This document shows, in pieces, positions 42,641 through 53,509 of a stretch of DNA of 64,000 nucleotides. Where the stretch lies: the NCBI GenBank assembly GCA_030142905.1, contig JASJOG010000010.1, positions 757,501 to 821,500 on the forward strand, in the 5' to 3' direction. Each line of letters opens with the position of its first letter. The first letter of the stretch is position 1. Under the pieces are notes generated by a model that made no database searches, was not told the DNA's origin, and saw only the letters and a list, made by a program, of their open reading frames with translations. The DNA is from Heliopora coerulea. Lineage: Eukaryota; Cnidaria; Anthozoa; Scleralcyonacea; Helioporidae. The position numbers and the translations under genes were made by a program.

Positions 42641-43660
42641 GTCGGGAAACATCATGCGGAAATGATTAAAAAATTTATCAGTTATGTACCACATTTAAGA
42701 CATTGCTGCCACCAGTGTAATTAGGTTACCTAAAATCTGCCTCAAATTGCACTCACTGGATAACCTTTCTGAAGTAACTTTCTGTTTTTATAACATATTC
42801 AGATTAGACAAAAATTCATTGTATACTTTCATGTACGTATATTGAAATTGGAAAAAAAATTACAGAACCAAATTCAGATGCTATTTTTGCTTATGAAACA
42901 TATTTACTTCTAAGTCAAAAAGGAAAGCGAATACAACTTGCCGAACTGTTCGAGTTTGTTAATCTATTATATAATCGGTTTTTTGACCGCTGAGCCCGGG
43001 CGAGGACGTTGGGCTCATATCAAAGGTGCACGCTAAACTGATCAATATGGCGGAATTCAGGAGTCAGTGGATGTGTGGATGGCAGACATTTAAACATTGT
43101 ATGTAATAAGGAAAGAACAGTTGAGACCATTTTGATTAATTGAGGAGGCAAGGCAACGTCACTATTTGTCGTGTATTTGGGGGCAGTAGAAAGTTCCATG
43201 ATAAGAAAAATATCAACACTATACGTTTTGCGGTTTGCCGGTTAATTTGAGTATTGCTCACTGTGTTGTTCTGTAGGCTATACAAATATTTTATAAATCA
43301 AATTTGAAATGATGTGTAAATTAACTCACTAAACTGTTAACAGTTAATCCCTTATTGTTTTACACGTTTAACTTACTGCCAGGAAAAGGTTAATGGAAGC
43401 TTTTATGTGAAAAGATTAAGTGCCATATTGATAATAGCCATGAAGTGGTTGTTAGCGGAAATGTAAGTGAATTAGGTCGTGTAGTCTCTTGAATTTCTAG
43501 TCAAACAAGCATCTCACTTTTTTCTCGTTTTTATTTCCTATTTTTTCCCCTTTCCCAGCAATTTAGCTTATGCCAAAAAGTGAATATTCGTTTTACATTC
43601 TTTGAATAGTTGACTAGCGGCCCGAAAGTCAGAATACCCTTTGTTACTGTAAATTTGTGC
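42641..43660. other. Flank of hAT relic, no gene recognised
   Basis: Expected to hold the hAT 5' end, but no CAGTGGCG-type terminus was found. No coding exon recognised. Confidence 0.4.
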
Positions 43661-43677
43661 CAGTTTTTGTTTAGGGC

Positions 43678-46150
43678 TTGGCTCTGATAAGCTGTCGTTT
43701 TTCAAACGATCAGTGTTCTAGCATAATGCAGACAAATGTTACAAAGTTTTTTAAAAGGCGTGCAACTGCTGATATTTCAGAAGATTTTAATGGATCTAGT
43801 GGGAAGCGTCAGTCTACTGAATCAGAAGTATATGTAAAAGAAGACGATGGAGGCATTCGTTTGGACGATTCTACAAGTGATACTGGGTCGTCTGACACAG
43901 ACACGAGTGAGAGAGCAGGCTCGCCTTGTCCCATGTCAGTGTCAGTGATGCCTACAGCTGTACCAATCTTACAAGGGTATGCACGAAAGCCACCAGGACC
44001 AGATGATATTAGCAGTGGAAGGGCAGAGGGGCCCACTCAGCAGTCGCGGATAATTTTTCCCTCAAAGCGTTTTGGGACAAAGCAACGTGCTTTCAAACCA
44101 GCATGGTATAGCTGGCACAAATGGCTTGAATATTCTGTCAGTCAAGATGCTGCCTACTGTTTCTGTTACAGGATGTTTCCTTCTCCACATAAGCCAACTT
44201 CGGAAAACACCTTCACATCTACTGGTTTTCGTCAGTGGAAGAAAGCAACGGCGAAAGATGCAGGATTCAGTCAACATGAGCGCAGCGACTATCATACAAC
44301 ATCGTTTTGTGCGTGGAAAGAGTTTCAACAACGCCTAATATCTGGGAAAACCATTGACGCAACCATATCTTCCCTTCACGAAAAAACAATTAACGAGAAC
44401 CGATATTAAGTCAAACAAGTAGCAAAAGTTCTTTGTCTAACTGCAAGACAGAAGATTGCTCTGAGAGGTCACAAAGAAGATGTGGACAGCCCAAACAAGG
44501 GAAACTTTTTGGAGATCTTGGAGCTACTAAGTGAACAAGATGACATAGTAAAACGTCTTTTGGAAGGAAAGAACAGAGTTAAATACACTAGCCCAAAGAT
44601 TCAGAACGAAATCCTGGCTTTCCTAGCCCAAATAATTCGCAAGGAAATCACCAACGAACTATACGCAAGCGTTAATTTTTCACTAATGGTTGACGAATCC
44701 AAGGATATCAGTAAGAAAGAACAATTGTCTGTAGTGGTGTGATATTTGTTCAGTAACTCCATACATGAAGAATTTCTAGATTTCATTCAGTTGCACAAGC
44801 TCGATGCTGCTTCGTTGAAAGATAACCTGGCTGAGATCCTTAAATCATGTGAAATAGACCCAAACAACTGTGTGGGACAGACCTACAATGGGGCCTCTGT
44901 AATGAGTGGTGTCAACCGTGGAGTTCAAGAATTGGTACGCAAAGAACTAGCCCCAGAAGCACTGTACATCCACTGTTACAACCATCGGCTTAATCTTGTC
45001 ATTGTTGACAGTGTCAAATCCGTTCAGTTAGCTGACTCGTTCTTCAGTTTGCTGCAAGGGACTTACAAATTCATGTCCTCACACACAGCACATGAAATCA
45101 ATCTTGCAATCCAAAAGAAGCTATGGCCTGCTAAGCAACTTCGATATTTGAAATCACTTAGCGATACAAGATGGTCATGTCAGTATGCTTCCTGTAAAGT
45201 GCTACTCGACACCTTTCCTGCCGTGATAAATACGCTGGAAGAAATTGCCAGTTCACACACAGGCAAGCGTGCTCACGGTGCAGCAAGCATCCTTATGAAC
45301 ATCAGTTTTACTACAATATTATGCTTGGTCATGTTTACGCACATACTTCACAAGACAAAGCTGGTCTCGGATATGCTCCAGTCTCCGTCCCTAGACCTTT
45401 CAGCTGCTGCAAATCTGATTGACACAGTTCAACAAGATTTGCAAAATGAACGCTCAGAGGAGGCATAGCACAACATTTGGGAAAGAGAAGTTGAGATGTC
45501 GCAAGCACTCGAAGTTGAAGTTTCATCTCCACCAAAGTCGAGAGTTCGAAGGATACCAAAACGCCTGCAAAGTAGTATGGTAATGCGGCCTGTTGGTCAT
45601 ACTGAAACATGTAAGCATGAAAAAAGCTACAGAAACGTTCTTTATTTCAGCAGAGATCGGGTTACGATTTTATTCCACCAACAAGTCCCTTCTGCACTCA
45701 ATTTCCGCTCTTGATCCGGGCTCAGCAAATTTTTTACAGCTTAACCAACTGGACACGTTGGCAACTCAGTATAATATTAACAAAGATATTCTAGAAGTTG
45801 AACTCCGACAGGCCAAACGCTTAGTTACCAACAAAAAAGCTGAAAATATCAAGATTGACAACCTTGTGGATTTCTCAACATTCTTAGTGCTATACAAAGA
45901 TGCATTTCCGGATTTGTACAAACTGCTAACTATTGCTCTTGTACTACCCCCAACGTCAGCTTCCTGTGAGAGAAGTTTCTCATCAATGAGACTTATCAAA
46001 AACTTCCTGAGAAATTCCATGTCAAGCGATAAGTTGTCCTCTGTTTCTGTGATTGGCATCCATCATCAAAGAGCCAAGCAAATTGACATGGATGACTTTA
46101 TCAACCTATTTGCCAGTAAACATAACAGCAGACTGGTTCAGTTGTTTTAA
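43678..46150 (+). pseudogene. hAT transposase (TTF-type zinc finger / DUF4371 / dimerisation domain), broken
   Basis: Four collinear open segments make one transposase of about 800 residues. Segment 1 has an N-terminal acidic/serine region, then a TTF-type zinc finger: FKPAWYSWHKWLEYSVSQDA, AYCFCYRMFP, W(K)KA and H..SDYH. Segments 2-3 form the RNase H-like/DUF4371 part: NFSLMVDESKDISKKEQLSV (catalytic DES), CVGQTYNGASVMSGVNRGVQ (second catalytic region), IHCYNHRLNLVIVDS and DTRWSCQY. Segment 4 (45593-46150) has the C-terminal hAT dimerisation motif ALVLPPTSASCERSFSSMR. In-frame stops at 44407 (TAA), 44740 (TGA) and 45466 (TAG), and a frameshift near 45600, inactivate it. The start is uncertain; the first ATG is at 43726. 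Confidence 0.85.
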
Positions 46151-46349
46151 CTACGGTTTTTGCAAAATAATCTTTGTTGCTATTTTAATGGAGTTGTTTT
46201 TCGCACTGAGTGTCAAAGACTATGGTTATTGAAGCATGAGGGCCAACTTACGTATTTGGAGCTGCTTTGGTACTGTAATTCACCAACCATGTAAATGCAC
46301 AATATCGAAATTCACTAAATTTAATAAAAGTGCGTTATAGCGAAATATC

Positions 46350-46420
46350 TAGTGCTACCCCCCAAAATGGTTATGCCCCCTTGAGTGCCCCCATATTTTT
46401 TAACCACAGCTACGCCACTG
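46350..46420. mobile_element. Right end of the hAT element
   Basis: Ends ...AACCACAGCTACGCCACTG, the reverse complement of a CAGTGGCGTAGC hAT terminus, with C-rich stretches just inside. It lies 270 bp after the transposase stop. The following 8 bp are TATAAAAC, but no matching copy was found on the left side, so the left end is lost or unrecognised. Confidence 0.7.
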
Positions 46421-46777
46421 TATAAAACGCAGACTTCTACATATCTCCAGAACATTTTCATGTTTTGAAGCACGCTAAGACTATGCGAGACTTCCACAAC
46501 TATGGCCAGGGTATTAACCGAAGTTCAATTCTTCTTGGATTTTTTTTTCGTTTGAGGCACCTTTCTTCTTCATTTTTAAGTTCGAATGAACTGAGTCATA
46601 AAGTAACTTTGCTGTTGCAGATTAAAGTTCTAAGTTTATCTTCACTCAAGAATTATTTACCTGAATTTATCAGTTTTATTCACTCGATTAATACGTAGCG
46701 AGCGACCCATAAAATAACATTTTACGGAAATCGTTCGCATATTTCTAAGGTCAAAACTGAAACATCCTAGCTAGACA

Positions 46778-47375
46778 ATGGAAAGCTGGACCAGAGATCG
46801 CGTGCTTGAAGTTAAGCCAATTCTGAATAAAATCATTCTAGTCTGCTCCGAAGATTTTACTTGAGAATTCAAAAAAGAATACTTGCCTGCTGAAGTATGC
46901 AAAAATACGGAGCTGCATTATTCAATCCAAAAACGTAATTGCGTCGTAAGAAGAAAAAGCTTTCGCACTCTGGATCTGCAAGTGAATACATAGACATAAG
47001 CACACATATACCTATACACATGTACACACTCACGTATGCACAATTACATACATACGTGCATATATTCGTGCATGTACATGCATTTACGCAAGCTTGCGAC
47101 CTGGTGTTGGTTGTGCTTTATGCTGTTTTCGTTTACAGGAACATCTGTACATGAGAATTAAGGTGAAAAGTTAAAAGGTTGATAACGTGACTGACCTTTC
47201 GCGGAATTCCTTGAGATCAGTCACGGCAGTTATCAACCTTTTAACTTTTTACCTCATTTATCACTGTCTACGTAGTATTCTATTCTTATATCACGTGAAA
47301 ATGAAGGCTGCCAGCATATAAGAAGTATTTCATGTTTCAAATTCGTGTTTTCATGACACCTCAAAAGAAGTAAAT
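46778..47375 (+). pseudogene. bHLH pseudogene C (lost its bHLH domain)
   Basis: From an ATG at 46778 it aligns with bHLH-B: MESWTRDRVLEVKPILNKII against MESGTEEYMLGIEPILNNIV, then a TGA at codon 29 (46862) where B has Ile. EFKKEYLPAEVCK continues to the start of the basic cluster (VVRRKS) at about 46966. The sequence then jumps to intron-like ACATAC repeats, so about 0.75 kb including the whole bHLH domain is deleted relative to block 1. A decayed exon 2 follows at about 47295-47370 ('GAAAATGAAGGCTGCCAGCA' against 'GGGAATGAAGAATGCCAGCA') without a good acceptor. It cannot encode a DNA-binding protein. Confidence 0.85.
47158..47268. repeat. Foldback hairpin inserted in pseudogene C
   Basis: Arms 'GTTAAAAGGTTGATAAC' and 'GTTATCAACCTTTTAAC' flank an inner GTGACTGA/TCAGTCAC pairing and 'TTTCGCGGAATTCC'. 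There is no equivalent in block 1, so it inserted after the duplication. It resembles a PLE terminal palindrome but has no readable hammerhead core. Confidence 0.6.
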
Positions 47376-47436
47376 TTCACTAATACTGACGTTCTTAACA
47401 GTCCAGTGGATGTTGAAGCCATTTGATTGTGTGTGT

Positions 47437-47469
47437 GTATATATATATATATATATACATGTATATGTA

Positions 47470-47540
<71 letters not shown>

Positions 47541-47561
47541 TTATCTATATATATATATATA
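47437..47561. repeat. (TA)n, (TATC)n, (TA)n microsatellite
   Basis: TATC units flanked by TA tracts in block 2; absent from block 1. Confidence 0.95.
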
Positions 47562-47993
47562 GCAATTATTCACCAAAGTAAAGGTGAATAGCGGCGAGAT
47601 AAATATCTACACTGTTCACTGACACTGAGGCGAATAGTTGTTTTAGCATGTGCCTCACAAAATTGTTTTCACCAATATTTTTTTGAAATTTTTACAATTT
47701 TACGGGATGTCGGCCTGTCGCTCACTGATCATATGTAAACAAAACATTTTGAAACACATCCTGAGTGCATTTATTGCTAAAAAAAATAAAAGTAATACAT
47801 ATCTTTGAATAGTTAATTGCCATATTTGGTTGCTTTTTTGGTGTTGTCTGGCACGGCGACTTCGTTTATTGAAAAAAAGTTCTATAACGTAAACATACCT
47901 GTGACTAGACTCCATCTTGTTTTGCTCGGAGGTGAATAGTGCAGGATATTCCGAGATAGAGGAACCAATCAGATTGCGCAAAAAAAACTATCC
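47562..47993. mobile_element. Probable non-autonomous element of unknown class
   Basis: Begins 'GCAATTATTCACCAAAGTAA' and ends 'AGATTGCGCAAAAAAAACTA' then 'TCCACC', with 'GGTGAATAG' near both ends (47588, 47930). It sits between a microsatellite and a hammerhead palindrome and is absent from block 1. No transposase. Confidence 0.4.
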
Positions 47994-48090
47994 ACCTGCC
48001 GCTACACGGTTTTTCATGCTTTCGTAATCTTCTGTCGTCTGATCATAAAGATTGCGAAAGCATGAAACACCGTGTAGCGACAGCTGTAAT
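47994..48090 (+). ncRNA. Palindromic hammerhead relic
   Basis: Outer arms GCTACACGG...TTTCATGCTTTCG against CGAAAGCATGAAACACCGTG. On the plus strand, helix I CUGUCGU with GCGACAG (seven pairs), GAAA, and helix III ACAC with GUGU on one C are intact. The core reads CUGAUCA, so the essential G8 is C and helix II is irregular. The arrangement is the same as the 35.94-kb ribozyme but with different stems. Predicted inactive. Confidence 0.6.
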
Positions 48091-48156
48091 CAGATGGACA
48101 GAATCAGGTTATATAGAACTCTATACCATCATATCGACCTGAGCTCGCCGTCGGAG

Positions 48157-48295
48157 TCTCGGTAGCTCAATGGTTAGAGCGTCTCACCGGTCATCAGCAG
48201 GTTGTGGTTTCGATCCTCGTCTGGGGCTCAGAAATCAGTAATTTTCTGAGGTTTGAGCTTAACGAAGGTTCATCTAACATTAAAATAGTAATTGT
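48157..48295 (+). mobile_element. tRNA-derived SINE
   Basis: The tRNA-like head has an A box TAGCTCAATGGTTAGAGCG and B box GGTTTCGATCC, then 'GGGGCTCAGAAATCAGTAAT' and 'TTTTCTGAGGTTTGAGCTTA', the same tail family as the SINEs at 30.5 and 32.9 kb. The acceptor stem is imperfect. Confidence 0.7.
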
Positions 48296-48681
48296 TCAAT
48301 TTGGACCCTGAAAGGGGTAATGTTGACCTGATCGTGGTAATTCCCAAACTTTATTACTAATACCTAATGGTAAATATTATTCCGCGTCTGGATCGAAAAA
48401 CTAAAGGTTTGCCTTGGACATCCGAAACCCTATCACTGCTTCTGCATAGCTTCTAGCCTTAACTACTGATCCTCCAGACTTTTTTTTGTCAACTAACTTC
48501 GCATATTTCATTTATCAACAGAATAAGTTTTTACAACATTTTACCGACAAGTCAGGACTTTTCTCACTGACCCTGTGTTCTAATTACTGCAATTAACCCA
48601 CCTCAAACAGTTACAAAAGTATGTTGAAAAGCGACAGGACATAGTGGGGTTTTTTTCAACTGGTGTTCTCCGATTTTACTT

Positions 48682-48687
48682 AATAAA
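48682..48687 (+). terminator. Relic poly(A) signal of pseudogene C
   Basis: AATAAA in the position matching 31926-31931 of bHLH-B. Confidence 0.45.
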
Positions 48688-48719
48688 ATGATATATAAAT
48701 ATTTCCGTAGTTTCGTAAC

Positions 48720-48840
48720 AGCACTAGATCTCTTCCAGAACTAGAATCTCTTCCACTAGAACTAGATCTCTTCCACTGTACTGAGGATGGCATAAGTATG
48801 CCGAAACATGTTTACAATTAAAAAATTTGTCGCTTATTTG
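48720..48840 (+). mobile_element. Small hammerhead repeat with 20-bp tandem leader
   Basis: Three tandem variants of 'CTAGAWCTCTTCCA(C/G)' (48724-48776) lead directly into a hammerhead and then a T/A-rich tail. It lies just after the poly(A) signal of block 2 and is absent from block 1. Confidence 0.55.
48777..48816 (+). ncRNA. Hammerhead ribozyme, complete core with one extra U
   Basis: Helix I UGUA with UACA. Core CUGAGGA (variable position 7 is G). One extra U. Helix II GGCAU with AUGCC, loop AAGU. GAAA. Helix III is the loopless ACA/UGU, with cleavage expected after GUU. All invariant core bases are present; the inserted U next to helix II may reduce activity. Confidence 0.7.
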
Positions 48841-49194
48841 AAATGTCTGATATATAAATATACTCAGCATGTACTAATGTGGCATAGCCAGATTGTAATT
48901 TCCACGTGGGTACAGCAAGAGCATATTTTTAAAATTGTTTAATCGTTGTCATGTTGAATGTGGAATATGCAGCACCTCCCATATGAGTTTGCTTCCCCCC
49001 AATAATCGTGGCGGGACGTCTTATCTTTGTTGCACGAGTGGATGATCCAATACAGCGCGTCGATAGATACAACTCAATTTCAGGTCCGATCACATACTAA
49101 TTTATGTACTATTAAGAAAACTTAGTGGTTTTACAGTCCACAAGAAATGTTATTGACCATCTGGCTACATCCGCCTGCAAGATTTCATGCGAGC

Positions 49195-49218
49195 TAGGCC
49201 CGGTAGTTACGCCACTGG
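49195..49218. mobile_element. Possible hAT right terminus
   Basis: 'GGTAGTTACGCCACTGG' resembles the CAGTGGCGTAGC hAT end in reverse. A vague partner 'TGTGGCATAGCCAG' lies near 48881. No target duplication was found. Confidence 0.35.
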
Positions 49219-50057
49219 GAATCAGCCTTGAGTGCCACTTCAAGTGACGCTGCACTTCAATCGGTAGCCTGGTGGAATTGATATATACGTACTACTAGCT
49301 AACCTGAGGGTTTTCGAGCCTCAATATTAATTCCATTCCGTGTGTCCACGAACCTCCTTATCTTTGCTTAGCAAACGGACTGTGATTTTGATCAAAATTA
49401 ACCAATCAAGTGTGGGCAGGACGAAACAAACGGGAGTAATGGCGACAATTTACCCTCATAATTGGAAACAATACTTGCACCAACAAATTATTACAAAATT
49501 TTGCCTCGATATTGTGGCTAGGAATTATATTTTTTTTGGCTAAGAAATGCATTTTGACAGCTGTCCGGGATCAAAAAAATTATCCCTTGAGGTCAAATTT
49601 CAGGGTAGTAATTGTTTTTTTACTTTCCCTCCACCCTAGAAGTCCTGATTGTGCCTGCAACAACCCATAAATTACGAAACTAAGAATGATTGACCATCTT
49701 AAAGCTGCTTTCCACCAGGCAAATTTCATCATACTAATCAATTATATTTCTTGTATAGATTTAATTGATTTATATAGTTGAAAAGAAACCCCGAAAATAA
49801 ATATCTTCCTAGCACAAGATTTGAGAGAAACACAAGAAGAAAAGACTAACGGTGATATATCCACTTTATTGTCAGTTTAGACAAAGGCCTTGCGAAAAAG
49901 TCGAAATATTACCGTTAGGATGTTCGTTATTTGTTTTTTTCCAATCTTGTGTTAACGAAATATAAATTTTTGAAATTTTGTTTTCTACTTTATCTCTTAA
50001 AAAGCTGGTAACGGGCTTTGAATAGATTTGTCGTCAGTTCCATCCAACAGTTCATGA

Positions 50058-50236
50058 GACAAAAAGCGTGGTTCACACGTTCGTCATAATTATAGTCATT
50101 ACGATATACGCAAGCGTAGTTAGTACATCACGGTCAACATAATTACGATCATGATTATGATTATGATTACGATTACGATTATGATTATGATTGATTATGA
50201 TTGATTATGACTATGATAAAAGTGTAAACTAGTCTT
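50058..50236. mobile_element. MITE with GATTATGATTAC repeats, inserted in block 2
   Basis: Inverted-looking ends: 'AGCGTGGTTCACACGTTCG' with 'TCATAATTATAGTCAT' on the left, and in reverse 'AAGACTAGTTTACACTTTTA' with 'TCATAGTCATAATC' on the right. The interior has many GATTATGATT/GATTACGATT units. Block 1 lacks it. It shares the 'GTTYACAC' terminal style of the MITEs at 20.4, 50.9, 52.6 and 54.9 kb. Confidence 0.65.
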
Positions 50237-50875
50237 AAAAGCCATATCTAATCATGGCTAAAAAAGAGTTCATTTACGAAATATTCAAGTCGGCCTCATC
50301 CTTAGGCATACTGTTTACAGTTACAGATTGCGTTATTGATGTTCGAAATACCTCTGACCAAAAAATAAAACGACAATTTATTTTGTACAGATGGAAGCTG
50401 GACAAATGTCATTCAAAAGATTCTGTGATTTTTGTGACGACATTTATTTTTATTAAACCTTTGTATATTAAATGCCGGAAGATTTTCGCTCTTAAGCAAA
50501 AGATCAGAATTACTAAACTTCGTCGTAAAAACAAATTCGTCGCTGCCAGTTATAAACAGAACTCACCAAGTTGACCTTCTTAAAAAGCAAGTCCATCGCG
50601 ACTACTACCATTATACAGTGATTGCTTAGTGCATGAAACTCCAAGTGACTACTTACATTTCTTACACTTTTTAACTATGCATCCGTATTGAGCACTTTTT
50701 CTGACAAGGTGATTGACACTTATTTGCCTGTTTGGTTACGTATACATATAAAAATAGCTGCGAGCGGCGAAATATTGTCTCCCCCTTCCGGTTGCCTCGA
50801 CATAATAACCTTCGCCCGCTCGGGCCTTCGGCTTTCACGCGGCGTTGCATGATGGGTTAAGCAATTGCAGGTAAA

Positions 50876-51420
50876 GCCTGGTTTACACGTGAACATAAGC
50901 ATAAGCATAAGGACAAAACAAAAGGAAAAACAAAAGAATGAAGTCAAGTCTGCGACATAAGGATCGTCGTAAGCACAAGCGTAAGATCATAGTCCAAGCA
51001 TAAGCAATCTGTTTGATTACATAATAATTTGTTTACAAGTAGTCCAGTTGAATACATTTATCTGGCTGAAAAAAAATGTTCGAAAGTAGCGCAGTTTTAC
51101 CCATCAGTTTTTCTGTCTGGTTGAGTAAGCATTGCTCTTAGAACTGTAGTTTCTCAAATCAATATGGCTGCATAAATATTTATAACTTGTCACTGGCGTA
51201 TTTAAGGTGGCCATGGTCCCTACTTGCCAACTATATGTAGCTTTAGATTTTACGCTTTTGTTGGATTGGTATACTTAATAATACTTGTTACGATCACAAT
51301 GCCACAATTTAAGACTTCCTGTACTACAGGTCTAATGTTCAATCCCAAAAGTAAATCCTATTGCTTGTCCTACTCTTAAGCCCGGTTCACACGAGCAACA
51401 TTAGCATAAGAACAAGATCA
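50876..51420. mobile_element. Ends of two MITE-like elements (AAGCATAAG type)
   Basis: 'AAGCCTGGTTTACACGTGAA' followed by CATAAGCATAAGCATAAGG (50879-50920) and 'AGCCCGGTTCACACGAGCAA' followed by CATTAGCATAAG (51380-51415). They point the same way, so these are two left ends, not one element. The right ends were not found. Confidence 0.5.
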
Positions 51421-51546
51421 ATACGAAAAAAAATTATGGTATCTCCTCTGAGACTTGCGAAGACGAAACAACAAGAATTTTTCTTTGTTTCGTCTTTTGT
51501 TCGGCTCTATTAAAATTGACATCTTATCTACTACATACTTGCTATA

Positions 51547-51656
51547 TGAATATATATATATACATATATACATATATACATATATACATATATACATATA
51601 TACATATATACATATATACATATATACATATATACATATATACATATATATATTTG
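51547..51656. repeat. (ATATACAT)n microsatellite
   Basis: Very regular TATATACA units, about 100 bp. Frames through it are not genes. Confidence 0.95.
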
Positions 51657-51824
51657 TACATATTATTAATAAGAAAACTGGTAAAAGAAACTGCACTACG
51701 TACGAGAATGTAAATGAAATAAACTGAGGGCTAAGTTCTCCAAAGAATTGTGACGGTACATGAGATAAAAGAAGAGAAATCACAGAAAGCCAAAAATCAC
51801 TTAAGCAGTGCTTCCCCATTTTTC

Positions 51825-51875
51825 ACGACTTTCCAGGACGGTGTGTCCTTCTTCAGTCAGGTCTGAGAGCACTGC
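51825..51875 (-). ncRNA. Hammerhead relic
   Basis: Minus strand: CUGAAGA, helix II AGGAC with GUCCU around ACACC, then GGAAAGUC (one G too many before GAAA). The end of a PLE is likely, but no coding part is recognisable next to it. Confidence 0.5.
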
Positions 51876-51879
51876 CACA

Positions 51880-52600
51880 CTGCTTATAAGAACATTTATT
51901 CAGCCAGATTGATGGATGAAATTCTTATACTTAGAAGCATTTGTTCTGCCAGATTGATATATGAAACCACATTACCTACCAAGTTTTAGCCACGTGGACT
52001 GATGAATGAATCTGCATTATTTACGAATATTTAATTAGCAAGTAAAACTGCGTACTTACCGCGAACATTTATTTAGTCAGGTTATCCATAAAATGCATTA
52101 ATCCTTTAAAACATGCACTCACAAATAACACATCTCTTACCCGGTTTATGCCCTGTAATATATACCCAGATTTAACGCGGATACTATTGATAGTTCCCCC
52201 GGCGGATTAAGAAATATAACAACTTCGTTCAACACTTTGACCTCCCACGGCACACTTAATGGCTGATCTTTGTTTTGTGCATTTGGATTAATGACCACCA
52301 CTGAGGTTTCCTTATCCCTGAGCCAACATGAGGTTAAACCATAAGTCCAGTGTCCGACACCAAGAACAAAATGACAAACCGGAGAACAAAGCAAAAACAA
52401 AGAGAAAACAAAAATCAAAGGGTAATGAATTCAAGCATTAACGGATGAATCTGGCACTCTAAGTCCGTTTTATCAGAAGGGTCTGCAATTAATCTGAGCT
52501 GAACTTTTAGTCGGGTAAAAAAAACGTATACTTTGACACCCCATCAAAATCTTACAGAACTATGCCCAGTTCACACCTAAGCACACATGCTAGAAGCCTG
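51880..52600. other. Non-coding, unassigned
   Basis: No gene recognised. Contains loosely repeated 'CAGATTGATGGATGAA'-like stretches (51905, 51950, 51997), perhaps a decayed tandem repeat. Confidence 0.4.
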
Positions 52601-52604
52601 TTAA

Positions 52605-52979
52605 GACCCCGTTCACACGATACCGGTACGAAACTGCACCGGTATCAAAATATCCACATTTAAAGAAAACGATATATTTTTTAAAAGCATACATGTTTCG
52701 ATATATTTTTTAAAAAATAAAAAATATATCGTTTTCTTTAAATGTGTATTGACCTTGTTGCTACGGAGAAATTATGGTATCAAAATATCACGGTACGAGC
52801 ATGTTCACACGATACCGGTAGAGGTACAGTTTCATTACGGTTTCACATTACGGTTTCAAATCGTTACGGTTAGCATTGCGGTTTCATGCTTTTTTATACC
52901 GGTACCGTGTCAACGCAAGGTCTAACCGTAATAATTTTGTTACGGTTTCATTTCGTAGCAGTATCGTGTGAACGGGGTC
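52605..52979. mobile_element. Harbinger-like MITE with TAA target duplication
   Basis: 375 bp with inverted ends GACCCCGTTCACACGATACC (left) and, in reverse, GACCCCGTTCACACGATACT (right), flanked by TAA (52602-52604, 52980-52982). Subterminal CCGGTA/CGGTTTCA motifs repeat. An inner hairpin of about 30 bp (AAAGAAAACGATATATTTTT with its complement, 52660-52745) may be a nested insertion. Confidence 0.8.
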
Positions 52980-53509
52980 TAAATCAGTTCAAGTGAAAAA
53001 CAATACTTTCCATCGGCACACAGACAATTAAACAGGAAATTTCTTTGTTTATCCAGACAACTTGTATGTACAGGACAGTAGTCATATCATACAGCTAAAC
53101 ACAAAAATAACGGCTAACAGCTAATTAATAAGTTAAAGTTTAAATACTGTAGCCTAGTTGTTGTTAATAACTGTTATACCCCTAACTCTTTGGCGGCTAT
53201 TTTAGATTAATTTATCATTCAAATTTTTTACTTCAAGCTGGCTTGCCCTTTAGCCTGTGCTTTTATTCCTACGTAAACACTTAAGCCCTTCATTTCCTTA
53301 TTTTAATATGCCTCTTTTAACCAATAACGCAACGTGCTATTTCTTAGCAAATTGTATGCCATTCGTCCAGTCATCTTTAGTAACTTGTGCTTGGAGTACA
53401 TCGTATTTCAAAATTCAATTCGATTGTATTTCGTCATTTGCTTAAGACACTACAATTCGCCGCAGTTACTATTACATAGTCCATCAAAATAATATCCTAA
53501 GTAATCCGC

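Larger units (their letters stand above)
46640..50470 (+). repeat. Segmental duplication block 2 (bHLH pseudogene)
   Basis: Aligned piecewise with block 1 (29.70-32.68 kb). It is longer because it gained a hairpin at 47.16 kb, microsatellites, a 47.56-48.09 kb insertion, a SINE, a hammerhead repeat and a MITE at 50.06 kb. It lost most of exon 1 and part of the intron. The right end is marked by 'CTGTTTACAGTTACAGATTG' at 50308-50330, matching 32507-32528. Confidence 0.75.

Noticed and set aside
43809..44338. Minus-strand and offset frames across the hAT transposase
   Set aside because: Shadows of the transposase reading frame.
47461..47540. Regular repeat array that might be a CRISPR or regulatory array
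   Set aside because: A plain TATC microsatellite without spacers, in a eukaryotic genome.
51455..51819. Open frames of about 90-130 codons on both strands
   Set aside because: They run through the ATATACAT microsatellite and consist of tyrosine/isoleucine/histidine repeats.
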